64,000 nt of DNA, taken from the NCBI GenBank assembly GCA_013399305.1, contig VXAI01000020.1:3224371-3288370 (forward strand), read 5' to 3'. Below the pieces are notes generated by a model. That model made no database searches. It saw nothing but the letters and a program-made list of their open reading frames with translations, and had not been told where the DNA came from. Positions within the stretch are counted from its first letter, which is position 1. Each line of letters begins with the position of its first letter. Made by a program: the position numbers and the translations under genes. Shown piece by piece: positions 51,939 to 64,000 of the stretch. The stretch comes from Rostratula benghalensis (lineage: Eukaryota > Chordata > Aves > Charadriiformes > Rostratulidae).

Positions 51939-54900
51939 ATCATTAATCTTTACTCTTTTTGTTTATAAGCAGTGGAGAACAACAAAATATTCAAAAGGCA
52001 GATGTTTTCAGGGAAGACCACCAAATATATTCCAGGGAATCCAAGACATATCGTGCCAGTAGAAAAGCCTACTCCATATCTCATGGAGAAACACATCTTT
52101 CACTGGCTTGAGATCAGATTCTGCTAAATTTCCTGAACTTTCTCAGCAAGGCTTACTTTCCTCACTAAGCCTGGGGTAGAGAAGCTACGGACTTTTAGCT
52201 ATGGGATCAACTTACTAAGAGCCACAGCCTCACTGAGATACTTTTAATCATGATTAAGTACTTTATTGTAAGATTTTAGAGTCTGTTTTATTGCAAATAC
52301 AATAGGCAAATTAAATGAGGTTCAGTTAATCATCGAGATTTGGATAGCCCAAGTTCTGCAGTGTTAATCACAGTTTAAACAAATAGGTAGTATTTTCAAC
52401 CATTTAGAGCATGCTGTGCCATTGAACACGATTTACAAATGAATGAAATTCTTCCTGTGATTCTGCATGGAAAAACAAAACAAACTAAACAAAACCAGGC
52501 ACTGTAGAAACTCAATCTCTGTTTTGACTTCTGAGCTGTAAAAAACCTTTCTGTTTTCTGGTTTGTCATCCTCCCTAGTGGCACTTTCAGGCAGTGCTTA
52601 TTCACATACCTTGCCACTTTCAATAATGCACTGATTTGCAGATAATGGGGAAAATATTTTTTATCTCAAGTTGAACCTGAATCTGATCCTTCATATAGGC
52701 AGAAAGTGAAATATTTAAATGTAATAAAGATGTAAAGGCTCCAACTGATCTTGGATATCGAAAGAAGAGAAATACTTTCAGTTAGCATTTAGTCCAATTT
52801 ACATAAAGTTCTTCTAGTTGTCCATTCTACTTACATTTTTCCCCCTCAAGGATAGTTTATCTCTTGCTCACAAATTCTTATATTAATAGATGAGGTTGAA
52901 ATTCAGAGCAGTCAAGAGTCACTGTGAGCAGTTACCTAAACTATTTTCTTTTTCACATACTCTTGATTTGAGTTCATTTAAATCTAACTCGAAGGACTGA
53001 CATAATAGCAGTAAGCTAAAATAATGGATTCCTTTGTGCTTAACTAATAATACATTTTGTTTGAGGTCAGAATCTTCAAAATGATTTAGCGTGCATGACA
53101 TATGGGCAATCTTTATTTTGAGACTTGCTTTTTAATCTAAAATATTGCAGTTTATTTTTGAAACTGAATTGCTGGGGTGGAGAACAAAATGCAGACCACT
53201 CAGTGGTATTGCAAATAATTCAAAGGGAAATGCAGTGTTTGAAAGTAGCATCACTTGCTAAAGGACATTTGGTACCAGACGGAAGCATAAGACAGAACTA
53301 TTGGCTCTACAGCACAGTAAAGACTAGAGCATGTGTGTGCTGGGATTTAGAAATTAAAGACCTTCTACTGAAATATTATAATGAGATTTGAGTGTTTAAG
53401 CAAACAAGGAACTGCTGGACTCCCCATATTTTCAGAAGCCAACATCTAATTGATAAAACAATGTTTTCTTCATGGTCTTACACCTAGCATGATTCCACTG
53501 AAGTGCATTTATGCTTTCTGTATACTGGAAGTTTTCACTAACTTTTTATGTTTCTGGTGCTGGAAGCCTGTTTTTGATCTTTTGCTTATGATCCATCCAG
53601 AACATAAACCAGGATAAGTCTGCATCATGGTTTATAAAATCTTGGAAGGATTAACTTGAATTTTTGACTCTATGGCAGAGAGAGAAGTGTAGTGACAGGT
53701 GCTCCCCAATTCAGAGTTAGATCTCCAGTTAGAGGATATATGCTCAAATACACCACGTTCTTGCAGTAATCTTTTTAACCTTCAAAGCTTTTTGCTGAAG
53801 CAGCAATCTTCTGTCAAGAGCACCGAAGCAGAGGAGTGTATACAGAATGGAGAGAAGCAGCAATTGATCTGGAAAAAGGCTCATTTCAACTTGATGCATT
53901 CATCCTAAAGAAAATCAAGTAAAACTTTCATCCTACATGTTCTTGATTCATGCATGCTCCATTACTGGAATAACTGAACCTTGAGTACTTCCTCTAATCA
54001 AAAGAAACGTAAAATCAAATACAGGAGGAAAACAAAGATGAAGAAGAAAAAAAAATGGTGGGCCGAGGCAAAAGGCTATGAAGCAGGAAACCTGAGTTTA
54101 CAGCTTACTTCTCTCTTACATTTATGGCACTTGTTCAAGTTGTTTAAGCTTCCTGTGCTTCAGGACCCCAGGTACAACATAGGAACAGCAATTGTTCCTC
54201 TGTTTCCCATTTCTGCCCTGGCTGTATCTTGCCTGATGTTTGGCACATGGGCTCATCTCTCAGTATTTAATTACAGCATTCCAGTTTGGTGGGGATGTCT
54301 GGCTGACACATGTATTTGATGCCAATAACATGAATTAAAGGTGCTTTACATGGACCTTCCCTGTATGGCTAAGATTTACAGCAAGTGATTCCACATGGTG
54401 TGTTACCCCTCATTCCCTCTCCGCAGAGCCTTTGAGGCTGGCTTCTGTTCTTTTGCTGAACTGTCTTAGCAAGTGGTTAAGAGCCTCCTTTTTGAACTCT
54501 CCTTTTGATTTGATCCCTTTGTGTGTCTGAATATAACTACAGGTCCAAGGTCTCCTGAAGTTTTTATGCATATAGACCTGATACTTTACAGATATGCCTC
54601 CTTACATAAGCATAGTATTGCTTAAGAAATAGAAAAGAGAATAGCATGTAATTAGGCTAATGTCATGTATACGGTGGATTTGGACTTTGCTATTAATATT
54701 TAATAGAGAGTGTTATTTAATTAACAGTGTCTGTGTGCTGTAGCTTTTCATGGTCTGAAAGAAAGGCTAGGGAGGAAAGGATATATTGTGATATACTGTT
54801 GAAAGTTGATGTGAATGGAGTTCTCTGCAAAATACAGATGTGATGCTGCTTGTACCTGTTTTATGTGTCAGACACTTTATGGATGCTGAAAATGCAGCTG

Positions 54901-57900
54901 GAGATGAAGAGCAGTTTGGAAAATGAGGAGTCATGTAAAGCTACAAAGGCAGAAAAGTCTGAAGAAGTGTATGAGGAGCAGCTAGTTTGGTAGAATGTGT
55001 TGTCTGAGTGGCAGTGATGGGAGGTGAGAGCATAGGGAAGGAAGACTGGAGGTAAGGATGAGTGGTTTTATTTTTAATTGGATGGGGAATCCAGGAGGAA
55101 GGTGCCAGAAAGTAACACCCAGGCAGACATTTACTTTCAGCATTTCTCACCCTTTTCAAAAAGCTGCCCATCTTGACCAGATGTTCAGGATTTCTTTTAC
55201 AAAGATGCATGCATTCAGTTGTCTATAAATTGAAGCGTGTCTATGGTATTTTGCTGTAACTGTGGATTTGGACACCAGAGAGGAAAAAGACATATTGTAA
55301 GTATGCCCTGTACAGAAAAATCTGGTTACAAACAACTAGAGGCTGCCTAACAAAGAGTGTTACATCATATCAAGAAAGAAAGAAAAAATTTCAGGCCTGA
55401 CAGCATAATTTAAATTTTATTATAACATTTAAAATGTCTTGTGACTAATCATACGAAAAGTTAACAATTATTTTTGAATGGGTGGACTTAGGTAGACATA
55501 AGAAAAAAATACACTCTCAGCTAGCAAATAATTTTTATATTAGCCAAAGCAAAATCTTCACAGCCGAATGTATGTAAATCTCTAACTTTCAGTGCACCGA
55601 AGGGAATGTACTTCATGCTATAACTTAAATACTAATGAAATCAAGTGAAAATGATAGTCATTAGTCAGCTGTGCCTTGATAGGGTTCCCTGTGGACTGAT
55701 ATAAATTCACCATTAGAAATGGATTCTCTCACAGTCCACAGTGAGCATTTAATCCTTCTCCAAACCAGATTTAAATTTGATGTTTAATGTGTGGGTTTTT
55801 TCATTTCAGATCTCTTATGCTTCCATATTTGCAGCTTGTTTTTAATCTTACATCACTCTAAATTTTTGTCTGCGTTCTCTTGGTTTTATGTGATTTATTA
55901 TTGGTCTATATGAATCATACAGCCACAGGTATTAATGATAATCAGTGGAAGTGAACTAATTAGCACACAGCTCAAAATAATGATGTCTCTTACAAGCCAA
56001 ATGACCCACTTTGGTTTCAGTTCATAAAAGGAATGTGCTACCCGATAGAAATTTAGGGATAGAATTTTGAATGATATCCAAGTAAAAGACAACTATAAAC
56101 ATTCCTCATCTCTTTTCTTAGATGAAAATAATTTGAAATACTCTTCCAGCATCTGATTCCGATAGATTATTTGAAAATAAGCTATTTTAGGCTCACACGT
56201 GCATGCATGCACACATTCACATTTACAAATTCTGAAACCTTAGCTGAGGTCATTTGAAAGAAGTGAGGAGGGAAATTTTTTCCAACATTCCTGTGTGTCA
56301 AATCCTGCTGCATGGCATCAGGAGTATATGCTACCCAGTCAGGTTTTTTACTAATGCTAGCCCCTCAGTTATTGACAATTTCGTTCTATCTGCATAGGAA
56401 ACAGCAGTGGAGCAGCACCAAGCCTTGATTTGAACAAAATCTTTTAACTCAGAAAAAACTCCTACTGAAATGAATAGGAACTTTCCTCTACATAGGAAAA
56501 AATCCATAAGAGAATGAAATATGTATAGTATTTCCCAGGAATATTGTGTTAATTGTGTTATCTCTAGGTTTTCTTCACTTACTACTATGTCCACATAATA
56601 TTTAGAATTAAATAATTTCCAGAATACGGAAGAAACAAAACAGTAACAATGTCCCATGTGCACTCTGCCCTTTCATAGTTGGAAGGGAAAATTCTAGGAG
56701 TAATGAGAATTACTGTGGGCTGTGTGTTATGTAACATTATAAATTATAAATCATAATGCTACATAAAACCAAAACAGAGAATAAGCTCAAGCACTGACTA
56801 CTGATTGCCAATATGCTTAAAAGTCAGCGTGCTTCCTTGTCTAATTTTCAGCTCTTGCCAGCCAGCACTTTCTAATAGAAGAATCAGGCATGGTTCAGGA
56901 CATGGCTATATCATTCCCAAAATGCAGCATGGGCAAGACAGCACAAGATTTGGTTGTCTCCTAACATCCAGAGTAAAGTTAAATTCCTAAAATTCTGCTC
57001 CACATCCTCATTTTATCTGTAGGCATGCAAAACATGCCCTCCTCCCACTTCCCACCCCTTCTCCCCTGGCCTTCCATTCTACCAAACTGTCCTTTTCTCT
57101 ACTTGACGCAGATCTTCATTAAATGCCCTCTCCCTAGTCAGGAGGGAGGATAAAGGATGAAAATGATGTTGATGTTGAAGACACTGTTATGACAGACATA
57201 CAATAATTGTTCTCTACTTCTTTCATAAGCACACAGACCTGATCTGATGGCCTCTGGGCAGATGGGTTGCTGCTCTACTGCTCTTTTGATGGTGTTCTAT
57301 CACAGGTGGGTGATGATGAAAGCAAGTTGGTGTGACTCATGAGATTGTTACATCTGAACTTTACCAGCATAGGAAAAATAGATGGCTTTGGTATAAACCT
57401 ATTGATTTAGACATTCTGGACTGAATTTTCATAAAGTTTGGCCTTCGATCTAGATGACTTTGTCTGCAAAATTAGAAACTTTAAACCTGCTACTATTGCT
57501 ACTAAAAATCTTAGCTTAGAGAAGTACTCAGTTTACATGCAAAATATGATTAGAGAGCATTAAAGAGAAAACAACTTAGATCAGCCAGACTTTTCAGCAC
57601 TGTCCTGATTTACACAAGACTGGATAAGAAGCTGTGGGTTTGCCATGTGCCTCCACTTTCCCGTCCCAATGTGCATCGCTGCAGTCATGCTGTGTCGTCT
57701 GTCATCTTGCTTCCCCAGGGCTCCATCTCCACGGTGTTTGTTTCCCCCTCTTATCTTTCACAGTGGTCTGGCCTCTGCCCTGAGGAGTGCTGTTAGGTGG
57801 GAAAGCGTGGGGTAAGGGAGAGCAGCGAGTGCCTTTGAAACCTGATGAATATGCCACTTACGTTCAGTTTACAATTAAACGGTGTTGAGGCTAAGCATGC

Positions 57901-58505
57901 CATTTGATGATATATTTTGTTTTCACAGTTACTGAGCAGGAGGTGAAGTGAACTTAGTAACCTACCCTCTAAATCCAAAACAAATCAAAAAAAAGCAAAC
58001 TTTTTTTTTTTCATGTAACTGCCCTTCCTAACAAATCTGGTGCTGCTGTCTCATAATTTATGCTGGCTTGACATTAGTTTGTTTTCTGGATGAATGTGTT
58101 GGTCTAGTTCCAGAGGCATCTGCCTGCAAAAATACACAGAAAAGAGAAGAGTGTATTAAGCTTAGCCACTGCTTAGGAAATACTTGAGGGGGGAATCATT
58201 AGGTCAGATTCTGTTTCAGTGTTGTGTATCTACTGGACTTAAAAGACTAGTTTGACTGTTAAGGCTCAAAGCCCAGAAACAAAGCATGAACTTAGGGAGT
58301 GCTAATGACAACTTCCTCAGAAAAGGCTATCAGTTTTTTGGAGAGCACAATCCTTGCTGTGCTTGTGTAAACAACTTAGTTCAGGGAATCTAAGAGATGG
58401 AACTGGAAATGGAAAAGCTTTTTGCAAAAAATAAGTATGTGGACTATTGATCTTTTAAAACAAAGTCAGGCACTGATAAGGGAGGCACTCAGTTGCTACT
58501 GAGGA
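51939..58505. other. Unique AT-rich non-coding DNA
   Basis: About 6.6 kb with no supportable gene, RNA or transposon. It is slightly more GC-rich around 57000-57800. Frames of 110-112 codons (53981-54319 plus, 56331-56663 minus) have no recognisable domain; the first is driven by a lysine-rich A tract. A short CR1-like scrap near 56676-56700 is too small to call. Confidence 0.55.
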
Positions 58506-59897
58506 CATAGAATCATTGAATAATAGAATTGTATGGGTTGGAAGATACATTTAAAGGTCATTTAGTCCAACCTCACCTGCAACAAGCAGGGACATCTGCA
58601 AATAGATCAGGTTGCTCAGCAGCTCATCCACCCTGACCTTGAATGTTCCCAGGGATGGGGCATCTACTACCACTCTGGGCAACCCACAGCAGTGTTTTAC
58701 CACCCTCATTGTAAAAAAATTGCATCTTTATATCTAGGGTAAATCTTCCCTCTTTTAGATTAAAGCCATTTCTTCTTGTCCTACCGCAGTTGGTCCTGCA
58801 AGAAAGTTTTGCCCTTTTTTAGTACTGAAAGGCATCTATAAGGTCCCCCCGGAGCCTTCTCTTTTTCAGGCAGAAAAACTCCAACCTCTCTACAACTGTC
58901 CCCACAGGAATGGTGCTCCACGCCTTTGACCATTTTTGTGACCCTCCTCTGGACCCACTCCAACAGGTCCATGTCTTTCCTGTGCTGAGGGTGCCAGAGC
59001 TAAGCACAATATTCCATGTGGGGTCTTACCAAAAGAGAGTAGAGGTGGGAGAATCACCTCTTTCGACCTGCTGGCCATGCTTCTTTTGGTGCATCCTAAA
59101 ATATGGTTGGTTTTCTGGGCTGTGAGTACATATTGTTGGCTCCTCTTTTCATCCACCAGTACCCCTAGTCCTTCGCGGAAGGTCTACTCTCAACTCTTTC
59201 CTCCCCCAGCCTGTATTGATACCAGGGGTTGGCTTGACCCAACTGCAGGACCTTGCAATTTGCCTTGTTGAACCTCATGAGGTTCACATGGAACCACTTC
59301 TTGAGTTTGTCCAGGTGCCTCTGGATGGCATCCTGTCCCTCAGGCATGTCAAACAGACCACTTAGGCTGGTGTCATTGTCAAACTTGCCAAGGGTACACT
59401 CAATCCCACTCTCTATATCATTGATAAAGATATTGAACAGTACTGGTCCCAGTACATACCCCTGAGGGATGTGACTTGTCACAGATCTCCATTTGGATAT
59501 TGAGCCATTGGCCACTACCCTCTGGATGCAACCATTCAAGCAATTCCTTACTTACTGAACAGACCATCCATCAAATCCATATTTCTCCAATCTAGAGAGC
59601 AGGATGTTGTGGGAGACCATGTCAAAGGCCTTACAGAAGTTCAGATAGATGACATCTGTATCTCTTCCCTTGTCCACTGATGCAGTCACTCCATCACAGA
59701 AGATCACTAGGCTGGTCAGGCAGGACTTGCCCTTGGAGAAGCCATGCTGGCTGCCTCAAATCACCTTCCTGTCCTCCATGCGCCTTAGCATAGCTTCTAG
59801 GAGGATCTGTTTTGTAATCTTGCTAGGCACAGAGGTGAGCCTGACATGTCAGTTGTTCCCAGGGTCCCCTTTTCTATCTTTTTTAAAAGTGGGGGTT
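58506..59897 (-). mobile_element. CR1 LINE retrotransposon, 5'-truncated, about 1.4 kb
   Basis: A minus-strand CR1 whose 3' end at 58506 reads catagaatcattgaataata in plus orientation, a worn octamer tail. It is followed by the 3' UTR complement (tttagtccaacctcacctgc). Upstream on the minus strand are the ORF2 C-terminal region (58740-59150), the RT core (59165-59539) and the fingers/palm start, ending about 59897, where homology fades. The subfamily differs from the CR1s at 1801 and 35238 by its tail. It is more diverged than the element at 35238, with multiple frame breaks. Confidence 0.92.
58740..59890 (-). pseudogene. CR1 ORF2 reverse transcriptase remnant, both catalytic motifs mutated
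   Basis: The longest open piece is 59165-59539 (124 codons). It carries the CR1/LINE RT motif IPQGYVLGPVLFNIFINDIE at 59411-59470. The catalytic FADD motif is present as FDND (59372-59383). Further upstream on the minus strand, motif A reads YLNFCKAFD (about 59622-59650), so the first catalytic Asp is Asn. A stop follows soon after motif A (GWSVQ then stop, near 59557) and frameshifts separate the C-terminal blocks (LEWVQRRVTKMVKG near 58950, KKRRLRGDL near 58850). The enzyme could not have worked in its present form, and whether these changes came before or after insertion cannot be told from one copy. Confidence 0.88.
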
Positions 59898-61935
59898 TAT
59901 ATACATCTTTCTTTAAGAGTATTTCTGGATGGAAAACAATACAAGTTCCTATACTCACTGCAACCTATAGATAACTACACCTTAATGTACTTGATATTTT
60001 GGTCCAGGACACTTAAAGTGTGATCATTTTAAGGATTATGGAATAATAACTTTGATGTTATATGTTTATTTATCAATAATATTAGTCCTAATGTATTCTT
60101 TTTAACAACTGGGATTTGATGTAATTACTTTTCTTGGTATATTTCATAGTTTCTGAAGGTATCTCTTATGGTCAATAATTCCAGTAAAATGGTGAAATAA
60201 AAGGAAACGGAGTCACAGAAAAAAAAAATTTCAAGGCCAGCTATAAGACCGATAATACACAATCTGTCTTCTTTTATAGCTCGCTTATCTACAGAAGGTG
60301 CAGTGATGTCTAAGATGTCAGACTTCAGTCTCAGTTAATTTTCACCGCCTCCCCCATTTGCAGCACCATAATACCCAGCATGATTCCCTTGAGGGGAGCT
60401 GGTCCTTCCACACTCACATATCTCATACAAACCAAGGTAGCAGCAGTGGCGAGTAACTCGAAGCTACAGGAACTACATGAGCACCTAGCTGAAGCTAGGG
60501 CTTTCTGAGTAGAGGTTTATGGCCTCTAGAAGATCTTTTCCCATAAATTTGAGTTGACAAGGTACAAGGGCTATGTCTTTGACCTTTCTCACAGCCAGAA
60601 CAAATTCTCCTTGTGCCTGGGCTCAATAAAAAGGTGGAAAAAATCTGAGTGCTAAAATTCTCAGGAATCATTTGCAAAGTGCTTTTTCCTCTTCTCTCCT
60701 ACCTCCCCTCAGGCCCTGCACACAATCTGAAATCAGAATTTACTGCCATTTTTGTTGGTGATTCAAGAAGCAGTGACCTTCTTTCCCAGAAAAATAATGA
60801 GTCATCATCAGAAAGCACAGTAAAATGTGGTCTTTGAGTGGCCTTTTTTCCATGTCTCGTTATTTATCTAAGGACTGCAAAATACATCATGAACATTAAC
60901 ACTCATAAATTAACCAGCAGAAGGTGTGTTGATACTTGTAATCCAGAACAGATTCCTGATGCTTTCAGTGGGATCAGCTCTGTTTTAACCCTATCACCTT
61001 TCAATGTGTTTGTTTAGCCAACGAAGAGACACTAGCTTAGCAGTATTTATCAACATGCTCAAGGTCCTTCATGAGCCCTGTGGCAAATACAGTAATGAAC
61101 ACAGAGATTTTTAGCTCCCACACCTGTGCTTCAAATATGTTTTCTTGGTCTGCTCCGTGGATATTACTTAGACGACTCATAGGAAGCAGATGCTTTTGTC
61201 GGAACTGCCACGTTTCTGGCAATAACATCATTTCAATGCGATGGTTATTTGAATAGCACAAATGAGTAGGAGCCGCATAACATCCTTGCGCTTTTGTTAT
61301 ATTTTTTTTGAGAGTTTCCTTTCTGAATTTGAGCTTGAAATTGTATTTTAAAGGCAGCTCCTGTTACCATTTATAGTAACACAGAAGATATTCATTCTGA
61401 CTGCCCTGCTTATCTTTTTCTCTTCCCTTTAGCATGCTTTTCAGTAGCTTTCATCAGTGCACATGAGGCCTGCGAACCCAGTAAAGATAAAGTGGATCCG
61501 TGAGGCTCACTCATTAGACATAATTTACTTAAAGGGGGGTGCAGCTTGTCGTGGTGCCAAGCCAGGCAATGCATGCAAGTGAACAGCGCAGCCAGCAGTG
61601 ATGAGAGATGGGAGCTGGGGTTTGCTCATTGCTGTGCCTTGTCCTCACACCGCCACATGCTTCGGTGATTAACCTGCATTACTCACACAAGGCTAGACAC
61701 ACCGAGAAGGCTGTACGGTAGGTAGGATTCAAACATATAAATCCTAAAGCTTTAACTTGAGCTATGCATAGCTAACCTTAAAACATAAAACATTTACCTA
61801 GGTATGCAGCTCAGGATCACAATGTTTGCTATGCTGTGATGGTCAAAAGTTTTCTCTTTTCTTGCACAGACATGTAGTTTGATACATAAAAAAATGGGGT
61901 GGGTGCTGCTGGTCATGTGTTTCTCTACATATATC

Positions 61936-62011
61936 TTTATATATATATATATATATATATATGCATACTCTGTTGTATGTGTGTGTGTGTGTCTGCNGTG
62001 TGTGTCTGCGT
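61936..62011 (+). repeat. Compound (TA)n-(TG)n microsatellite with an N
   Basis: A run of about 12-13 TA units, then atgcatactctgttgta, then TG repeats interrupted by ctgc. One unresolved base lies at 61997. Alternating purine/pyrimidine sequence of this kind can adopt Z-DNA or cruciform structure and is often length-polymorphic. Confidence 0.92.
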
Positions 62012-63734
62012 ATGAACAATATATGTACTTGGAGCCAAGTGTGTGTATATGCAATCTAGACGAAGTTTATCAGACTTTTTTGTGAAAGACATACCTTTTT
62101 TCCTTAACCAAGCTGAAGGAGAAAAAATAAAAGACCAGTATGATACTTTTTCTCTCAAGCATCTTTGTAATTAAGTAACACATTATGAATGCTGCTCCTG
62201 GGTGACAAAAAATCCTTACACAACTTGTTTGTACCATCTGACATCCAATTGTGTATATCAGATCACTCTTCCTTTAACCCTTTTTATCTGCTTTTTTCCC
62301 CTGTTATTCTCATACTTGAAAATTATTTGGCACACTAGAAAATGGAATTGGGTAATAACCTTAAATATTAATGAAATTTAAATGTTTTCTATAAAAAATT
62401 CTAGGTGTATAATATATTTTACAGATATTGCAAGAAGAAATGTGTCCCTCATTAGATATTTTGTCTCTTCTGCAACCTTCTAAGATGTCTGTAGTTGTCT
62501 TTCCTATTTTGTTTTCGGGAGCTCATAACTCTAGTCTTTGTTCGCATCACAAAGATGGCAATAGTATTAGGGAAAGATAGAGCATACCTCTATTCCTAGA
62601 TAAAATAAACTTAAAATTTGATTAATTACACCTCCTTTTAAATTAAATTTGTTTAAAGATTCTATTCAAGCTATAATGTCATCATTAAGGCTCTTTCAGC
62701 ATGGCAGAACTGACAATAGTTCCAGTATGTAATTAGGACATATAAAAATCTTCACTATAAACAGAATTTTAATACCTACGACATCATCAGAGGAGGGATT
62801 TTATTTTATGGATTGCTTTTATCCTATTTTGAGCATCTAGCATGAGCTTGTTAATGTCAATGAAACAACGACAAGATCAAGTCTACTGGCATCCAAATTG
62901 CCTCATGTCAGGAGTAGTTGTGGGCTTTTTTTGCACAGCAGTCTCACATGGTTCTTCAGTGCTAAGGCAATGCTGCACCAGTTCTGGCACAATATACAAG
63001 GTTTAGTAGTTTAGAAAATATTCCACTCTTATTTAGGCAGTCTCCATAATTTATTTTCCATTACTGATTTGTTTCTTTTCACTAGATATAAAGATAGTAA
63101 TAGAGCTAACTTTTGGTTTTAGTAGATAGGTATTAGAAGGCTATTATTTATCTTTCTGTCCATATGGATTTAGCTAGCATTAATTTTCCTTTGCAATCCT
63201 GATTGCAAAAGGCATGCTCAGAAATCTCCTCCTAATATTGCTGTGTTCTTACTTGAGTACAAAGGTGTCAAATACTGGCAGGTACTAAATTAGCAAGGGC
63301 ATTTTCACTGAAATTGATTTCTTGAGTCTTTGGAATCCTTGAAATCACTCAAAGTCCTTGTTGCTTTTCAGGTACCCTATTAATCTTTATAGGGTTGTAT
63401 TGACATTGTTGGCTGCAGCTTTTCTGATCTGCTCTCCGGGCAGATGTGAACAGACCACAAAAGGGGCAGGGATCCACTACTAATTCAGAAGAAACCCCAT
63501 CAGGTCTCTAAACTGAACAGAAAAATCATATTAAAAGCAGTCATAATCACAAATTATAAATGAGACCTAGGGTACTGAATTATTCCTGAGTAAAGATAGT
63601 GTCCATGTCAATCTCACTGCTGACTTACCTTTGCTTGTCTCTAAATATGGTTTAGAATCTAGTAAAGAAGTTGTTCAGAGCTAGGTGAGTGATTCTTATC
63701 AAAATTCGACACCTACCAAAAATTAATAGTGATA

Positions 63735-63785
63735 GTGGAAAAAAAAAAAAGGGAAAAAAAAAAGAAGAAAAGGCAAAAAAAAATA
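63735..63785 (+). repeat. A-rich polypurine tract
   Basis: About 50 bp of A runs with interspersed G (aaaaaaaaaaaagggaaaa ...). It gives rise to lysine-rich and phenylalanine-rich artefactual frames. Confidence 0.85.
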
Positions 63786-64000
63786 GCTTGGAACAAGGAG
63801 TAGGGAGTCTGGTAGAGGGAGGGAAGAAGGTGGACTGCAATTGTAAGACCCCATTTGCAGGGAAACAAAGAGCAATCAATGTAATGGCAGTATAAAGCAG
63901 TCAAAAAAGGACAAAGGCTGCAGACTGACATCTTTTATTCCTGAGCCCAGGTGGAGCTATAATTGGCAGTCCCAGCTTGGAGATGAATACAGTGTAAAAG

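Larger units (their letters stand above)
59898..64000. other. Unique AT-rich non-coding DNA
   Basis: No supportable gene. It holds the TA/TG microsatellite with an undetermined base (61936-62011), a purine tract (63735-63785), and a less AT-rich, CpG-retaining stretch at about 61060-61740 that could be a conserved non-coding element. Confidence 0.5.

Noticed and set aside
51648..52062. Two overlapping plus-strand frames (92 and 105 codons) with many CpGs
   Set aside because: They are antisense to the alpharetrovirus-like LTR (51561-51932). Their openness reflects its GC-rich composition.
56676..56700. catagttggaagggaaaattctaggag as a CR1 3' end
   Set aside because: The similarity to the CR1 tail covers only about 25 bp without the terminal octamers, too short to support.
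63630..63658. Minus-strand exon-like segment with a strong donor (aaggtaagtcag)
   Set aside because: It is only about 29 bp and has an in-frame stop in two of three phases. It mainly shows how often good-looking splice pairs arise by chance.
1..64000. tRNA, rRNA, snRNA genes or CRISPR arrays
   Set aside because: Reading for tRNA B-box (GGTTCGAAT-like), U6-like starts and regularly spaced repeats found none. A covariance-model scan would be the decisive test.

Overview
This is AT-rich vertebrate nuclear DNA, almost certainly from a bird. It carries several CR1 LINEs ending in the bird-type ATTCTRTG octamer repeat, and two solo retroviral LTRs of types common in birds. I see no compact gene order, no operons, no CpG island promoter and no convincing multi-exon gene on either strand. 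It looks like a gene desert or the inside of a very large intron. The longest reading frames (about 137-140 codons) are no longer than expected by chance in this much AT-rich DNA read in six frames.

Layout: 1-1800 unique AT-rich DNA; 1801-4372 a long 5'-truncated CR1 on the minus strand, with a broken endonuclease/reverse transcriptase ORF; 4373-12187 unique DNA; 12188-12941 an ERVL-type solo LTR flanked by a 5-bp duplication (cctat); 12947-35237 unique DNA with two old CR1 scraps, pyrimidine tracts and small hairpins; 35238-35649 a short CR1 3' end on the plus strand; 35650-51554 unique DNA with microsatellites, a G-quadruplex motif and a few exon-like or CpG-retaining patches; 51561-51932 a CpG-rich solo LTR of alpharetrovirus/ERVK type with a perfect 6-bp duplication (aaaaat); 51939-58505 unique DNA; 58506-59897 a second decayed CR1 on the minus strand; 59898-64000 unique DNA with a TA/TG microsatellite containing one undetermined base (61997) and a patch that could be a conserved non-coding element.

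The recognisable content is therefore a record of retroelement insertions: at least three CR1 insertions with different 3' ends, two solo LTRs made by LTR-LTR recombination, and older CR1 debris. I found no previously undescribed biological system. The most useful leads are the young-looking alpharetrovirus-like LTR, a 41-bp exon-like segment at 39534-39574, and several short CpG-retaining patches (29717-29859, 33368-33478, 61060-61740) whose conservation could be tested by cross-species alignment.
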